This document shows positions 35,851 to 49,469 of a stretch of 64,000 nt of DNA, piece after piece. Source of the DNA: Theobroma cacao (Eukaryota; Streptophyta; Magnoliopsida; Malvales; Malvaceae); contig NC_030859.1 in the NCBI RefSeq assembly GCF_000208745.1, positions 11,433,765 through 11,497,764 of the forward strand. The letters run 5' to 3'. A program made the position numbers and the translations under genes. The notes beneath the pieces are model-generated. The model worked only from the letters and a program-made list of their open reading frames with translations, did no database searches and was not told where the DNA came from. The first letter of the stretch is position 1, and every line of letters begins with the position of its first letter.

Positions 35851-36985
35851 CTCAAGAGCCTGCGTGGACACTTGAGGGTGTTGTTGAAAGAAAATGTTAA
35901 TGTGCACCATGATAGTGGCACTTTTCATATATATATATATATGTATACCAAATGCTTGACCTTATTCAATTAAGTTGAGAAGTTCTTTAATTGTATAATG
36001 AGTTTTATGAATGCATGCGTGATGGTTTCGTGTGTAAATAGATGTTATAAGATGCTTTCGCATGTAATGAGGAGTTGTTTAATGAGGTTATGGTAAGAGG
36101 CTTGCTTTGGCGTAGCGGGTTAGGCTTATCTTGGTCCATGCGCCGGTCACGATCCCTCTAGGAAATGGGATGTGATACATATAATACATGATATGTTTGA
36201 GAAAGCATGATGAATGCCATGAGATTATGTATATGATGTATTTCCATATGCTTTATTAGATGAATAAGCTGACATGTGAAGGGCATTCCACATACCTAAT
36301 GCTACGAGTATGAGAACTCTATGAGTGTGATTAATTCCACTCTCACGGGGTGCAAGTGATGACTTCACTCTTATGATACATCATAAATGTCCAAGGTGGA
36401 ATGGGACTATACATTGTTAGCCCAAGGCCGACGGGGGACATACCATCACAAAGTGTGAGTTTAATGTTAATGGAATGATCATGGTTATTATCTTTATAGC
36501 ATGTTGCATACTAATGTTGTTTGAGCATTGTTCATGATTTGTACTCTATGTTGACATGAAAATGTGCTTGGTGAAGAATGTTGAGCCTTAAAGAAAGTCC
36601 CAAGAGGAAAGGGAACTTAAGGAATGGTAAAAATGGAGGACTTTGCCCAAAAATTTGGGTTTTGGGCTGAAAGTATCGATACATATGGGTTAAGTATCGA
36701 TACTTTCCAAGCATTATTACATTTGAGATAAAATGTAGTTTTTCTGAGACAGATTGCCTATAAAACCTGCCCAACTTATTTGCATTAAATACCATTTAAG
36801 TAAATGTTCTCTTTACTTTTTACTCTCCATTTACACAATTAGGTCGATAAGTTCTTTTATTGTGTAATAAGTTTTAAGAATGTATGCATTATGATTATGT
36901 ATGTTAATGGATGTGATATGATGTTTCTTCATGTGATCATGAATCTTTAATGATGTTATGATAAAAGGCTTTCTTGGGCCTAACG
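35851..36985 (+). repeat. F repeat unit 2 and partial unit 3
   Basis: 35851-36830 repeats 28996-29950 almost base for base: 'GCTCAAGAGCC', 'CACCATGATAGTGGCAC', 'ATGAGAACTCTATGAGTG' and the TATCGATA palindromes at 36673-36705. From about 36838 a third, diverged partial copy of the early part ('AAGTTCTTTTATTGTGTAAT...') runs to 36985, where a D LTR begins. No coding. Confidence 0.7.
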
Positions 36986-39900
36986 TGTCATAGCCTAGTT
37001 TTAAAACCATGATCGGCGCAAGGACCCAATAGGCGTGGCCCGCTGGGCCGAAGCAAGCCTTTCTATGAAAACTTATTCATTAACCCATTTGTCTCTCATT
37101 TACTTCTAAGATTCTTAATTCATTGTTTTCGAAAATAATTTCCTTTCGAAAATAAATCATGGCAACTGAACAATACCTTTCACAATATAATATTACCATT
37201 TGCCAACTTATGGCGACATTATCATGTAAACCAAACATACAAGGTTTACAGAAAATCTCATAAATTTCATTTAATTTGTCACAACTCGATACTCTCCTCG
37301 AGCCCGTGACAACCGCCACGGTGTCCCTATAGACACTCCTTACCCGGAATGCCAACCGAAACCCCACAAGGCTTTAATATCAGTTTTCTCACCTTTCTTG
37401 CGAGCAACAATTGCTAATATTATATTTTAAAAGATTATACGCTATTTCCAAGCCAAAACAATTAAAAAATAATTTTTCTCTCTCAAGGGTATTTTGGTCA
37501 TTTTTCTCAAAAATTTTGAAACTAGATAAAAATGTAGTATGCAAGTACAAAACACATAATTCATAATCAAAAATAAGTTTAAACGTCGAAAACCTTCATT
37601 TAAAATGAAATTATGATTATTTGGATATAATAAAATAAAATAAAATAAATATTCAATAAAATATTCTATTTTTTTATAAAACAATATTTTTAGAGTTATA
37701 CGTAAATAATCTTTGCAGCGTAAAAACAAAATAAGTTCATACATACTGTAATACAGTCAGCTAGAGTATTTAATTTAATTTATAATAACTAGTGGGCCCT
37801 CGAATAACCAAAAGTAAGGAGGATTGTGAACCTACAGTTTGGAGGATGCAACTCCAATGGTAGCCCTCGATGAAAATCAACTATCTATAGCCTATTCTGT
37901 GCCTGAAATGGGTGGAAAGGAGGGTGGTGAGATTATATAATCCCAGTAAGTAAATAAACATCATTCAAAATATCTAAAGTCGAGTAAAAGGAGACGATTA
38001 AAATATTCAATCTCAATATGTATTTCATAACATAAATATTCATTTCATTTAAATAATCAATATGGCTTATGAGTATCTTAAAAGCTTGGCTCCTGCCAAA
38101 ATCATTTTTGGGAATACCTTGGCCGAGGCATTTAATTGAGTCCGCCAAGGATGTTAAAAAGTTTCGTATGCACATAAACATATTTTTAGTTTGAAAAACA
38201 CAGCCGTTCCTTGGCGTTAGCAGAGTTCATCATCACGAGGTTGTTCGGCGTGACGTGAACTCTAACCATACCTCAAGAGATACCCTATGCGCCTCTCCGA
38301 CCGAGGTACATATATAACCGGATTTCATGCCCCTCTAATAGGCTGGTCCACAGAACCCGCCCACTACAGCAAGCTAAACCCACCATACAATAAAATTTTG
38401 ATAGCATGACATGACTAATATTATACTACCCAGCCTGTAAATGTAAAACATAACAATTCATACAGTTCACAAACCACAATTCCAGCCAGTCATGCCAACA
38501 CATTATCATAAGCCATCAATTAGAACCATAAATTTACATCACATCAAATGGTCTCCAATTACTCTAATTTCAAATTCCTCATTCAATTTCAAGCTAATTT
38601 TTAAAATCATTTCATTTAAACACATTTTGTTTATAAAACCTAAAAATTAACCATTTTACTCATTTTTTATAAAATTCACAAAATCGAATAAAAACCACTT
38701 CAAATAATTAAAATGATAGTAAGGTTACTCACTATTTCGGGAGTCGAATTTCTAGAGTACTCTGACTACCGATTCTCGGGTACAATTTCTTTACCCTTAG
38801 CAGAGGATTCACCACCTAAACATGATGCAAAATCAAGCAATTTACCATATTGGTGCTAAATCGTTATAAAACTATATGGATGCATGAAATGGAATGCAAA
38901 TTATTCGGATTATCATCTAAACTCGGTGTTCTCCTAATTCGATCTATCACTTAATTAATTGGCCAATTCAACTCCAATTAACTCCATTTTTCTTCCAATT
39001 CTCCAAACCATCAAACACAAGTCAAATAGCATAAAATCTAGCAAAATAATCTTCACATTTTCTCTTGAAAATTTCGGCCATGGTGAGTGCATCAACGCTA
39101 TGATTTTTCCTACTCGATTTTCTCACCATAATTCATCATTTTCTCATCAATTCACTTGAAATAACAATCAAAATCATCATCAATATTCCACATGGAAAAT
39201 TCGGCCAATGATGGGTGATGGGAGAAAATGAATTTTTCTTGTTGGTTTTTCATGCTACACATCATTAACTAACTAAAAACACTAACATATCTTAAAATCT
39301 AACCAAATCAAGCATCAAAACTCCTCCCCCCATGTCTAGCCAGCAAGGGATCCATCATGAAACCATCTGATTCAACCATGGAAAATGCAAAAGAATGCAT
39401 GGGAATGGTAGATCACAAGTCAAATCAAGAAATTTTACCTTTTGTCACTTGATTCTTGAATTTTCACACTTTTCTTTTGAATTTTTCCACCTAGGGTTCT
39501 TGTTCTTTCTTTTCTTCATTTGTTCTTCTTTTTCAGGCCATATGAATGAGAAATAGGCTGATTTTGTGCTAATTTATAAGGAAAATATTAAAAAATTAAA
39601 ATCTTAACACTTGTCACCTTTTCATTGGTCCATTTTTAAATTCTTAACTATTAAGCTTTCTTTCTCCACCACATAAAATCCTTCAATTATCTATAATAAT
39701 ATTGGGTAAAATCCATGTGTTGGACAAGTGTTGGGTGGTGTAAAATTACAATTTTGCCCCTAGGGTGGCAAAATGACTATTTTACCCTTATGCTCGAAAA
39801 AATGTCAAAATTAAAATTTTTCACTTCTCAAACTCAAATTATACTCCAAATGATCAATCTTAGTAAAATATTTCATCCAACACTCACATCTTAACCTCAG

Positions 39901-40354
39901 GTGGCAAAATGACCATTTTGCCCCTAGGTCATAAAAATTCTAATTTGACTCCAAATCGGTCCTCGAACTCCGAATCACCATTTAAAATCATTCTGGGACT
40001 TTAAAATTTTCAATTTCATCTTAAAATCTCTTTTTCATTTAGTTCGAGGCTTAATTCAACTTAGTTGCATCTATAGGTACACTACCGACTTTTGCCAATT
40101 TTTCGGGGGCTTTCCAAGTATGCAAACGTATTGTCAATCGCATGAATGACATGGCAAGTATTTTATAAGGTTGGGCTTGATATAATTAACCACATACTTA
40201 TACAAAAGACCTTGATTATCAGCGGAGTGACTCTAGCAAACCTACCATAAGATGAACAGGAGGAAATGTCTCTACCTAAGATTCAACTATCTTCGAATTT
40301 GAAAACATGAAGTTTAAAAGAGTGAGTATAAACCCAGTGAGTGAACATAAGAAG
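36986..40354 (-). mobile_element. D-type LTR, partial, interrupted by an E solo LTR
   Basis: Plus strand starts TGTCATAGCC at 36986 and runs to 37276, then resumes at 40183-40354. It stops there in 'GAACATAAGAAG', where the D4 palindromic LTR begins. The rest should lie beyond the right end of the window if the Gypsy-like element inserted here. Candidate duplication TAACG (36981-36985) cannot be checked. Confidence 0.75.
37277..40182 (-). mobile_element. E-family solo LTR (copy 4), 2.9 kb
   Basis: Plus strand TGTCACAACTCG to GGGCTTGATA, i.e. reversed E with its first G decayed to A. Perfect duplication TAATT (37272-37276 and 40183-40187). TATA box on the minus strand at 39573-39578, about 604 bases from the LTR start. 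Confidence 0.95.
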
Positions 40355-43079
40355 TGTCACAGCCCAATTCTCGGGCCATGACTAGCGCAAGGGCCCAATG
40401 GGCTCAGCCCACTAATCCCAAGCAAGCCTATTTATATAATCTTATACATTAATCCACATTTTTTTAAAATCCAAAATTTGTAGTGTTCAAATATAGTTCC
40501 TTTGAAAACAACTCACAAAACCCAATCATGCATTCATAATGGCATTATCAACCATTTTATATACATATATAGATTAACAAATGAATCTTAACATTTCACA
40601 TCAAGTATTCGTATACACAAAATTGGACCTTGACCATCAGTGGAGTGACTCTAGGCACGGTTGCTAATATTTAGTGTCATGGTAAACCTACCGAACAATG
40701 GATAGGGAGGAAAACCTTGTCGTCGGACTCAGTCATCTTTAACTTAGAAAACCTAAAACATGAAGTTTAAAAATGTGAGTATAAACCCAGTGAGTGAACA
40801 TAAGAAGGGAACAAGCAACGTTAAGGAAGGTTTGAAATCATGATGCACTTAAGTTCAAAAACAATGCAATTTAGTTTAAGCTCTTGCTAAAACACCTCAT
40901 TTCAAACTTGATTAATTAATCCCTTGATGTTTAAAATCCATGATCAACCATGATGTTAAAGAAGTAGAAAATATGGCAGAAACCAAGCAAGGTAGCAAGT
41001 TTGACATGAGGTTTCTCACTGCAGCAAGAATCCATTTTCACTGCAGCGAAATTCCTTGCTGAAATGAAAAGAAATTTGGGAGCAATTAACAATTCCAACA
41101 TACAACATAGACACAAATATTTTCATAAACTTTTTATAACATATATATATACATACATCATCATGCATACCATCTCGCCACACTCAGCTCATGTGCACTC
41201 CCTACTCGCACATAACTTGATCATCATCAGCTCATGTGCACTTTCACACCGAACATAGCTGGGTCATCATTGGCTCATGTGCACTCTCTACTCGCACATA
41301 GTCGGGTCATCATTAGCTCATGTGCATTCCCACCGCACATAGCTAGGTCATCATCTGCTCATGTGCACCCCCTACTTGCACACAGTCAGGTCATCCTCAG
41401 CTCATTTGCATTCCCTACGCACAGAACTAGGTCATCAACGGCTCAAGTGCACTCCCTACTCGCACATAGCTAGGTGGTCATCAACATATGTGCACTCCCA
41501 CCCCGCACATAGCTGGGTCATCATTATCACACAAAAGAAGCATCCAAAGCATAATATACATATCAATATAATGTGATAATGCATGAACTATTCATATTGC
41601 ACATTTCACAAGATAGAAACATTTCATTAAGGGCTTGTTCCCCAAGTATATTTTTAAAGCAAAAACAATTGAAACTTTCAAATGATTTGTTTAAACATGT
41701 AGGCACTTCCCAAAACATTTTGAAATGCAAGTTCACTCACTTGAGGATAGCGAGATATTTCATCTCTATTGGTTTAGAGGTGTATCTAGCTATTCTTACT
41801 TGCTGGCCGCTCATTATTTCCCCCGACACACCACCTCAGTACTCTAACTTTACCTTTGCATTTCCTAGCAACCATACAAATGCAATACCTTTAGTGTACA
41901 TCATTCCTACTTCTCTTTTTCCTTCCATCATGAATCCTTATTCAACTAACTTATATCTTGACACATTTTTACCAAAGTTGCCTTTATCCTTTACCTGCGT
42001 GATTCTTTAGATTATAGATACCGGTAACTTATTTATAACTCTAACACATATATTAACGTTGTCTAAGGATGTTTATCAAGTTTAACCATCATTTCCCCAA
42101 TAATTAGCTAACATATGGCAGCAACTACAAATTTACTTCCATCAAACACTTTCTAAGTTTACATGTAACATTATTCTCATTTACATGTTGCCACCAAGCA
42201 TAACATCGATATCCATTCATACTCACCAACATCCATAACCTTTTAAGCCTTTTCCTAACAACACATATATCCACACAATTCATTTCTTTTCCAAACTTCC
42301 AATTAATATAATTACCTTCAATTCATACCCATGACACCACAATAACACTACATATTGCACACAATCATTCTCACCATAATAAACCAATCATAGGCTTCAA
42401 ATTATAGCATGAAGCTTACCACTTGGTTTTAGCTTGGATTTCACCCAACAAATTTCAAAATTCCCTCACATCCATGGCCACCATAGTTGCCACAAAATAA
42501 TACACTCATTATTTTTCGAAGGATTTAACCAACCATGAACTTAAAACACAAAGATCCTTACCTTCGCTTGCTTGAATTACAAAACCAAGCTTTTTTCTTC
42601 CTTTCTCTCTTTTTCCTTCTTCTTCTCCTAGGGTTTAGATGTGCTGGAAATTGGGGTTAGAAGTTTTAACTTTGGTGCACAAGGAGTTGGGAGAAAGAAG
42701 AAGCAAGAAGAGAAAGGAAATGAAAAGGAAACAAAGAAAGAAAATGGAAGAAAATTAACTTTCCATGGGAGAGAATGAGAAGATGGCGTTGGAAGCTTCA
42801 AGAATGAAGGAGCAAATATCTTGTTGGGAGGATAAAGATGGTTTGGCTAATAAAGATGAGAGTCAAAGCTTCCAAAGGAAGCTTTGACCAAACTTTGTGC
42901 AAAATTATTGCTTTGCCCTCCAAGTTTCTTCGCTTTTTAATTTAATCCTCCCAACACTCATTTAACTCCAATTTCCTTTTATTATCTTTTACTACACATG
43001 TATAAACGAATTATAAAGCTTGAACATTATAATTAACCTCAATTGGCATCCAATAGCTTTCAAAGTACGGGGTATTATA
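40355..43079 (-). repeat. D4 arm, left
   Basis: 2,725 bases. On the minus strand it reads TATAATACCCC (43079) to GGGCTGTGACA (40355). Aligns in reverse with the right arm at many points, for example 41740-42020 against 44490-44780 and 42590-42660 against 43880-43960. Contains a nine-unit hairpin minisatellite (41185-41520). Confidence 0.88.
41185..41520 (-). repeat. Hairpin minisatellite, nine units
   Basis: Units of about 38-40 bases: GCTCATGTGCACTCCCTAC, then CGCACATAGCTGGGTCATCATC. The longest such array in the window. Open frames across it are repeat-derived. Confidence 0.9.
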
Positions 43080-43094
43080 ATCTTATAATACCCC
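43069..43094. repeat. Arm-to-arm junction palindrome
   Basis: GGGGTATTATAA and TTATAATACCCC form a perfect 12-bp inverted repeat around the two bases TC. This is where the two D4 arms meet. Both termini show the same decay relative to TGTAACACCC. Confidence 0.95.
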
Positions 43095-45300
43095 ATACTT
43101 TGATATGGTGACTAATAAAGATTAATCAGATGCCAATTGAGGTTAATTATAATGTTTAAAAGTGTGAAAGATGAAAGGAATAGTTTGGGATAAAATATTC
43201 CGCACGTGAGAAAATAATAATAAAATAATGATATTTTTATCAAAGAAGAATTTGTGAGATCAAAAGTGATTCGGAAGTCAATTGAGGCATAATAAGGTAT
43301 TTTGGGTACTAAGGAGACGAGGAAAATTTTGGAATAAAATAATATTAAAATATTAATATTTTATTCAATGTCGAAATTTTCCATGAAGAAGGAGTATATG
43401 GGCAACCTAAGTGGGGGAGAAGAAGAATGAGAAAAATTTCAGAGAAAAATGACGTTAATGGGGCCGCGTGTCTTTGTTAAGTAAAGATAGCGTGGGTAAA
43501 TAAATATTTGAATATTATGAGGACACCACGTTGGAATACAAACTTCATACTTTGTTTGTACATGTGTAGAAAAAGGTAATAGAAGGAAATTGGAGTTAAA
43601 TGAGTGTTGGGAGGACTAATTAAAATGGAAAGAAACTCAAAGGGCAAAACAGTAATTTTACATAAAGCTTGGTCAAAGCTTCCAAAGAAAGCTTTGACTC
43701 TCACCCTTATCAGCCCAAAACAGTGCTTATCTCCTTCAGCAAGATATTTCTTCTTCATTCTTGAAGCTTCCATGCCATTTTCTCTTTGTCCACCATGAAA
43801 TCAAGTTTTCTTCACTTTCCTTTCCATGCTTTCTTTTCCTTTCTTCTCCAAATTTCTTGAGCACTAAATTTACAGCCTTTAACCCCAATTTCCAGCACAT
43901 CTAAACCCTAGGAGGAGAAGAAAAAAAAAGAGAGAAAGGAAGAATAAGCTTGGTTTTGGTGATTCAAGCAAGGAACGGTAAGAATTCTTGTTTTTGGCTT
44001 GAGTAGTCTTTGAAAATGAGTTAGTGACTTAGAGAAATGTCTTGTGGCAGCAAAGATTGGCTTGATTGGAGAAAAATTGGTAACATGTAAGCCAATAAAC
44101 CCATGGGTACATGAAGGACTCAAAGTGGAAAAGGAAAACGGTAAGCTTAACACTATGTTTTAAAGCCTACGGTTAGTTGAATATTGTGAGGAATTATGGT
44201 TGTTGAAAGGATTTATTTGCTTAAGCTAGTTGAAAATTATTAAGATTGTATGGCATGTTGTTTGAAAGAAATGAAAAAGGAATATTGTGGATGAAGGATT
44301 GAGAAACAATGTATTGAAAGTTAGATAGATAACGATGCATGTAAACTAGGAAATAATCGAGTGAAAGTGAGAATGATTGTTGCTACCATATATGTGGATT
44401 ATGTGCGGAAATATAAGATGGATTTGGCCGAAAATTATTTAGAAAGGTTGAAGTAGGCACGTGACATCATAAATAAGTTTTCGATATCTATAATCTAAAG
44501 AATTACGCAAGTAAAGGATAAAGGCAACTTTGGTAAGAAAGTGTCAAGATATTAGTTAGTTGAATAAGGGTTCGTAATTGAAGGAAAAATATAAGTAGGA
44601 ATGATGTACACTAAAGGTATTGCATTTGTGTTGTTGCTAGGAAGTGCAAGGGTAAAGTTAGAGTACGGTGGTGGTGTGCCATGGGAAATAATGAGCGACC
44701 GGCAAGTAGGAATAGCTAGATATGCCTCCGAACAAATAGCGATGTAATATCCTGCTATTGTAAGGTGAGTGAACTTGCATAAAATGTTTTAGGAGTAAGG
44801 CACATGTGGTTGATTAAGACATTTTATTTGTTTTTTTGATAAAAATGCATGGGAACAAGCCTTTAATGAAATGTTTTCATGATGTGGAACATGATTGTGA
44901 TGAATCTATTGTGAGACCTCGACCTCTATAGGCTCATAACTAGGCATAGATGTAATAACACTAACCAGGGGTAGTTTCATCATTTCCTTAGTAAGCCCAT
45001 AAAAGTAAGTTTTTAAATAATATTACGGCCTAATTAGGCCTAAGGCATAAATGAATGATGAAATACGGGTAAAATGACGAAGGAAAATAAAATAATGATG
45101 ATATCCTGAGGTAGGGGCAAAATGGTCATTTTTCATCTCGGATCAAAATTTTAAGTTTCGTAAACCCGAGCATTTCCAGACCATTATGGACTTTGTTTTA
45201 GTATCAAAAAAGTAAAAAGATTGTATAAAGGGTTGGAGGAGAACAAGCTAACTAGTTGAAGGTATTTTCGTAATTTAAGTGGAGTTGGATAAGCTTGAGC

Positions 45301-45308
45301 TATAAATA
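45301..45308 (+). promoter_or_regulatory. TATA box of D LTR
   Basis: GAGCTATAAATATCTC about 391 bases into the LTR. The same string occurs at the same offset in the D copy at 51162 (51552-51559). It is followed by TCTTCTAGCAGCTTCTTC, a pyrimidine-rich likely start region. This supports D transcription from the TGTGAGACC end. Confidence 0.65.
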
Positions 45309-45347
45309 TCTCTTTCTTCTAGCAGCTTCTTCATTCTTTAGTAACTT

Positions 45348-45369
45348 TTCTTCTTCTTCTTCTTCTTCT
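45348..45369. repeat. (TTC)n microsatellite
   Basis: Perfect TTC triplet run just downstream of the D LTR TATA box. The sister copy (51600-51640) has an interrupted version. Confidence 0.9.
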
Positions 45370-46159
45370 CATCTCACATTGCTTTCATCCTCCATGAAAG
45401 CTTGATATGAAAGCTCCCATAACCTTCCTCAAAATAGCTCTAATTTTTAAGCTTTTGTGCACTTTTGCATAGAACCCTTGTACTCTTTCACTTTCGCACT
45501 TTAAAACCCTTGAAAAATCTTATTTCCATACTTTCTCTCACTAGTAAGGTGTTTTAGAGAGAGAAAGAGGGAGCTTTAATATTAGCTTGAAAGTTTTTGG
45601 AAAGAATTTCAAATACTAACTACCAAAGTGAGTTATGAATTAGACTTCATTTTTTTATGTTGAAAATTATTAGTGTTTAGACTTGTGGGTGTTTTGGTAG
45701 TTGAGGTTGTTCATTCACTTTAGAGTGATTAGGATAGTGAACATAGATAGCCAACTAAATGGCAAAGGGAAGCTAGCTAAGAGAAAAGCTTTTAGAATTT
45801 ATAAGTATGTGAATTGACATAATGGTGATGCTAATGTGATGGTAGGTTCCAACGAAGCCCCACAGCCCTATTTGAACCATTAGTGAAGGTTAGAGTCGAT
45901 TAGAGGTTCAACAATACCAGTGAGTGAACTTGCATTTCAAAATTCTTTTGGAAAATAGAATTGTGTTGAGATGAATTATTTGCATGATTTTATCCAACTT
46001 TTCATTAAAAATGGGTGCCTGGGGACAAGCCCTTGATAAATTCTTTGATGTTGTAAAAGGTGTGAAATGTGTAAAGAGGATGAATTCATGTGCTCTTATA
46101 TTGTGTTGGTATACATATTTGAATGTATGTTGTGCAAGACAAATGATGTTGTATGATGA

Positions 46160-46265
46160 TAATGAGGTGTGCGAGTAGGGAGTGCACACATGATGACATT
46201 GAAATGTGCGAGTAGGGAGTGCACATGTGGTGGTATTGCCTTGTGCGTGTAAAGAGTGCACAAGA
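46160..46265 (+). repeat. Hairpin minisatellite in D LTR, short array
   Basis: Three units of about 45 bases: GTGCGAGTAGGGAGTGCAC, separated by ATGATGACATTGAAAT-like spacers. Confidence 0.8.
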
Positions 46266-46295
46266 GCTAAAGAAGTCGGGGTGGTGTAGGTGTTA

Positions 46296-49285
46296 TGTCA
46301 AGCCCAGCTCTACAATATATTTATTATGCCATTCTTACATAAGAATGCATGTTTGCTTACTTGGGTACCTCAAAAATCGTTAAAAGACGGTAATGTACCA
46401 AATGGTATAATTAAGTTGATTTAAGCCTCGAACTAGTCCAAATATAAATTTTAAGATGAAATTGAGAACTTTAAAACCCTAGAATGACTTAAAATGGTGA
46501 TTCAGAGTTCGAGGACCGATTTGGAGTCAAATTGGAATTTTCATGACTTAGGGGTAAAATGGTCATTTTGCCACTCGAGATTAAGATGTGAGTGTTGGAT
46601 GAAATTTTTGATTAAGATTGATCATTTGGAGTATAATTTCAGTTTGAGAAGTGAAAAATTTTAATTTCGACATTTTTTCGAGCATAGAGGTAAAATAGTC
46701 ATTTTGTCATCCAAGGGCAAAATTGTAATTTTCAACCACCCAACACTTGTCCTGCACATGGATTTTACCCAATATTATCATTGATAATTGAGGAAATTTA
46801 AGTGGTGGAGAGAGATTGCTTAATGGCTAAGTATGACACATGGACCAATGGAATGGTGACATGTGTCAAAATCTCATCTATTTATTATTTTCCTTATAAA
46901 TTAGCACAAAAATCAGCCCATTTCTCTTCATTATGGCCGACCAAAGCAAGAACAAAGGAAGAAAAGAAGAACACAAACCCTAGGTGGAAAAATTCAAGGA
47001 AAACTGTGAAAATTCAAGTAATCAAGCAATCAAAGGTAAAATTTCTTGATTTTGACTTGTGATCTACCTTTCCCATGCATTATTTTGCATTTTCCATGGT
47101 TGAATCACAAGATATCATGAAGGATTCATGGCTGACCGAATTTAGAGAGAGAAGATTTGATGATTTATTTGGTTAGATTTTGAGATATTTTAGTGTTTAT
47201 AGTTGATTTATCATGTTTGGAAGGAAAACAAGTAAGAAAAATCACATGTTCTTCATGGATTCTTCATTGGCCGAATTTTCCATGTAGAGTGTGGATGATG
47301 ATTTTAATTTTATTTCAAGTGAATTGGTTAGGAAATGATGAATTATGGTGAGAAAATCAAGTAGGAAAAATCATAGTATTGATGCACCCACCATGACTGA
47401 ATTTTTCAAGAGAAAATGTGAAGATGATTTTGCTAGATTTTATGCTATTTGACTTGTGTTTGATGATTTGGAGTATTGGGAGAAAAATGGAATTATTTGG
47501 AGTTAAATTGGACATATTGGCCAATTAATCGAGAGATAGATCGAATTAGGCCAATACCGTTTTATTTAGGTACACAATTGAATTTGTGTAGAATATCGTG
47601 TTTAGACAATAATCTGAACAATTTACATTCCATTTCATGCATTAGTAAAGTGCCTGAAATAGATTTATAATGGTATGACACAGTATATTGAATTATGTGT
47701 CATGTATTGTATATAGGTGATGAGCCCTCTAACAAGGGTAAAGATGTTGTGTCAGAGGACTGAGAATAGTAGTATTTCAAACTCCTGATACAGTGAGTAA
47801 CCTTACTATCGTCTTAATTATCTAAAGTGGTTTTTATCCGATTTTGTGATTTTATGGAAAATGAATTTAAATGGTAAATCTTTATGTTTTATAAGCAAAA
47901 TGTGTTTAAATGAAAATGATTTTATAAATTGTCTTGAAATTAAAAGATGGTTTTGAAAATGGAGTAATTGGAGACTAATTGTTGTGTTATAAATCATGGT
48001 TTGAATTGAATGGCTTATGATAATATTTGCATGAATGGCTGAATTGGTATTTGTGTTGAAAATGTATGAACTGTTAATTTGCCTTGAGAGCCTGTAAAAT
48101 AAAATAATTGTCATGTCATGCTATTGCAAATTTTATTGTATGGTGGGTTATAAATTAGTTGCTACAATGAACGAGGTTCCGTGGACTAGCCTATTAAATG
48201 GGCATGGTAACCCTATTAAATTCATACCTCAGTATGAGAGGCGCGGTTGGATAACTCCTAAGGTTAAAACTTTAGAGTTCATTTCATGCCAAACTACCAC
48301 GTGAGGGTGAACTTAGCCAACGCCAAGGAACGGCTATGCTTTCAAAATAAAAACATGATTTACGCGTACATAACTTTTTAACAGCCTTGGCAGTCTCGAT
48401 TGGGATAGCCCTCGGCCAAGGTATCCCTAATAACTGAGTATGAAAATAATTTTGGCACAAGCCAAAGTTTTAAGAAATTCATAAGCCATGTTGATTACTC
48501 GATTTATATGAATTGATTTTATTTGGTTGAAATGAGTTGAAAGGTGATGAATTACAGTATGTTAAACTATTTTATCTATCTCCATTTACTCAGCTTTAGA
48601 TATTTTAGATGGTATTTGTTTACTCACTGGGATTATATAATCTCAACACCCTCCTTTCCACCTCTTTTAGGCTCAAGATAGTCAGTAGATAGCTCACTTT
48701 GTTGAGGGCTATAGTTAGACTTGCATCCTCAAAAACTCTAGGTTTACCTCTTTTAATACTTTTGGTCATTCGTGGGCCCACATGTCACTGTAAATTAAAT
48801 TTTATACTTCGGTTATCTGTATTATAGTATGTATGAATTTATTTAGCTTTTACGCTACAAAAATTATTTACTGGTAACTCTATAAATATTGTTTTATAAG
48901 AAAATAAAATATTTTGTTAAATATTTTTATTATATTCAAATAGTCATAATTTCATTTTAAATGAATGTTTTAGACATCTAAACTTATTTTTGACTATGAA
49001 ATATGTGTTTTCCACTCGCACACTACATTTTTAACTAGTTTCAAGATTTTCGAGGAAAAATGATCAAAATGCCCCTGTGAGACAAAAATCATTTTTTTTA
49101 TTGATTTAAGTTGGAAATAGCTTAAAATCTTTTAGAACATGATACTTGTTAATGGTTACTCACAGGGGAAATGAGAAACTGATATTAAAGCCTTGTGGGG
49201 TTCTGGTTGACATTTCGGGTAATGAGTGTCGATCGAGATACCGTGACAGTTATCACGGGCTCGAGGGGAATACTGGGTTGTGACA
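46296..49285 (+). mobile_element. E-family solo LTR (copy 5), 2.99 kb
   Basis: TGTCAAGCCCAGC to GGGTTGTGACA with a perfect duplication TGTTA (46291-46295 and 49286-49290). TATA box at 46895-46900, 600 bases in. Two-hairpin module near 48270-48390. It is nested in the D solo LTR, itself nested in the D4 arm, itself in the element inserted in another D LTR. Confidence 0.96.
46895..46900 (+). promoter_or_regulatory. TATA box of E LTR
   Basis: TTCCTTATAAATTAGCACA at offset about 600. It is conserved at the same offset in copies at 58111 (58709-58714) and 40182 (reverse, 39573-39578), which supports TGTCAAGCCC as the 5' end of the LTR. Confidence 0.6.
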
Positions 49286-49469
49286 TGTTATATATAATTA
49301 TATCTATAGATATGTGATAGAATGTGTGTGATTGTAAAATGTGATTGTATGGCATGTTGAAATTGGCATGATGAATATTAAGAATTTCCCATTTTCTTGC
49401 AAATTGATTTTATTGCAGCACCAAATGGATTTTTAGTACAAAGGAGGTCCTTTTTACATTTAGGTGCCC

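Noticed and set aside
41185..41520. Repeat-spacer array resembling a CRISPR
   Set aside because: Plant repeat DNA, spacers are themselves similar, and the array sits inside an LTR family with parallel arrays elsewhere. It is a minisatellite.
45984..46178. Small open frame in the D LTR (64 codons)
   Set aside because: Runs into the minisatellite and is not kept in the sister D copy at 51162.
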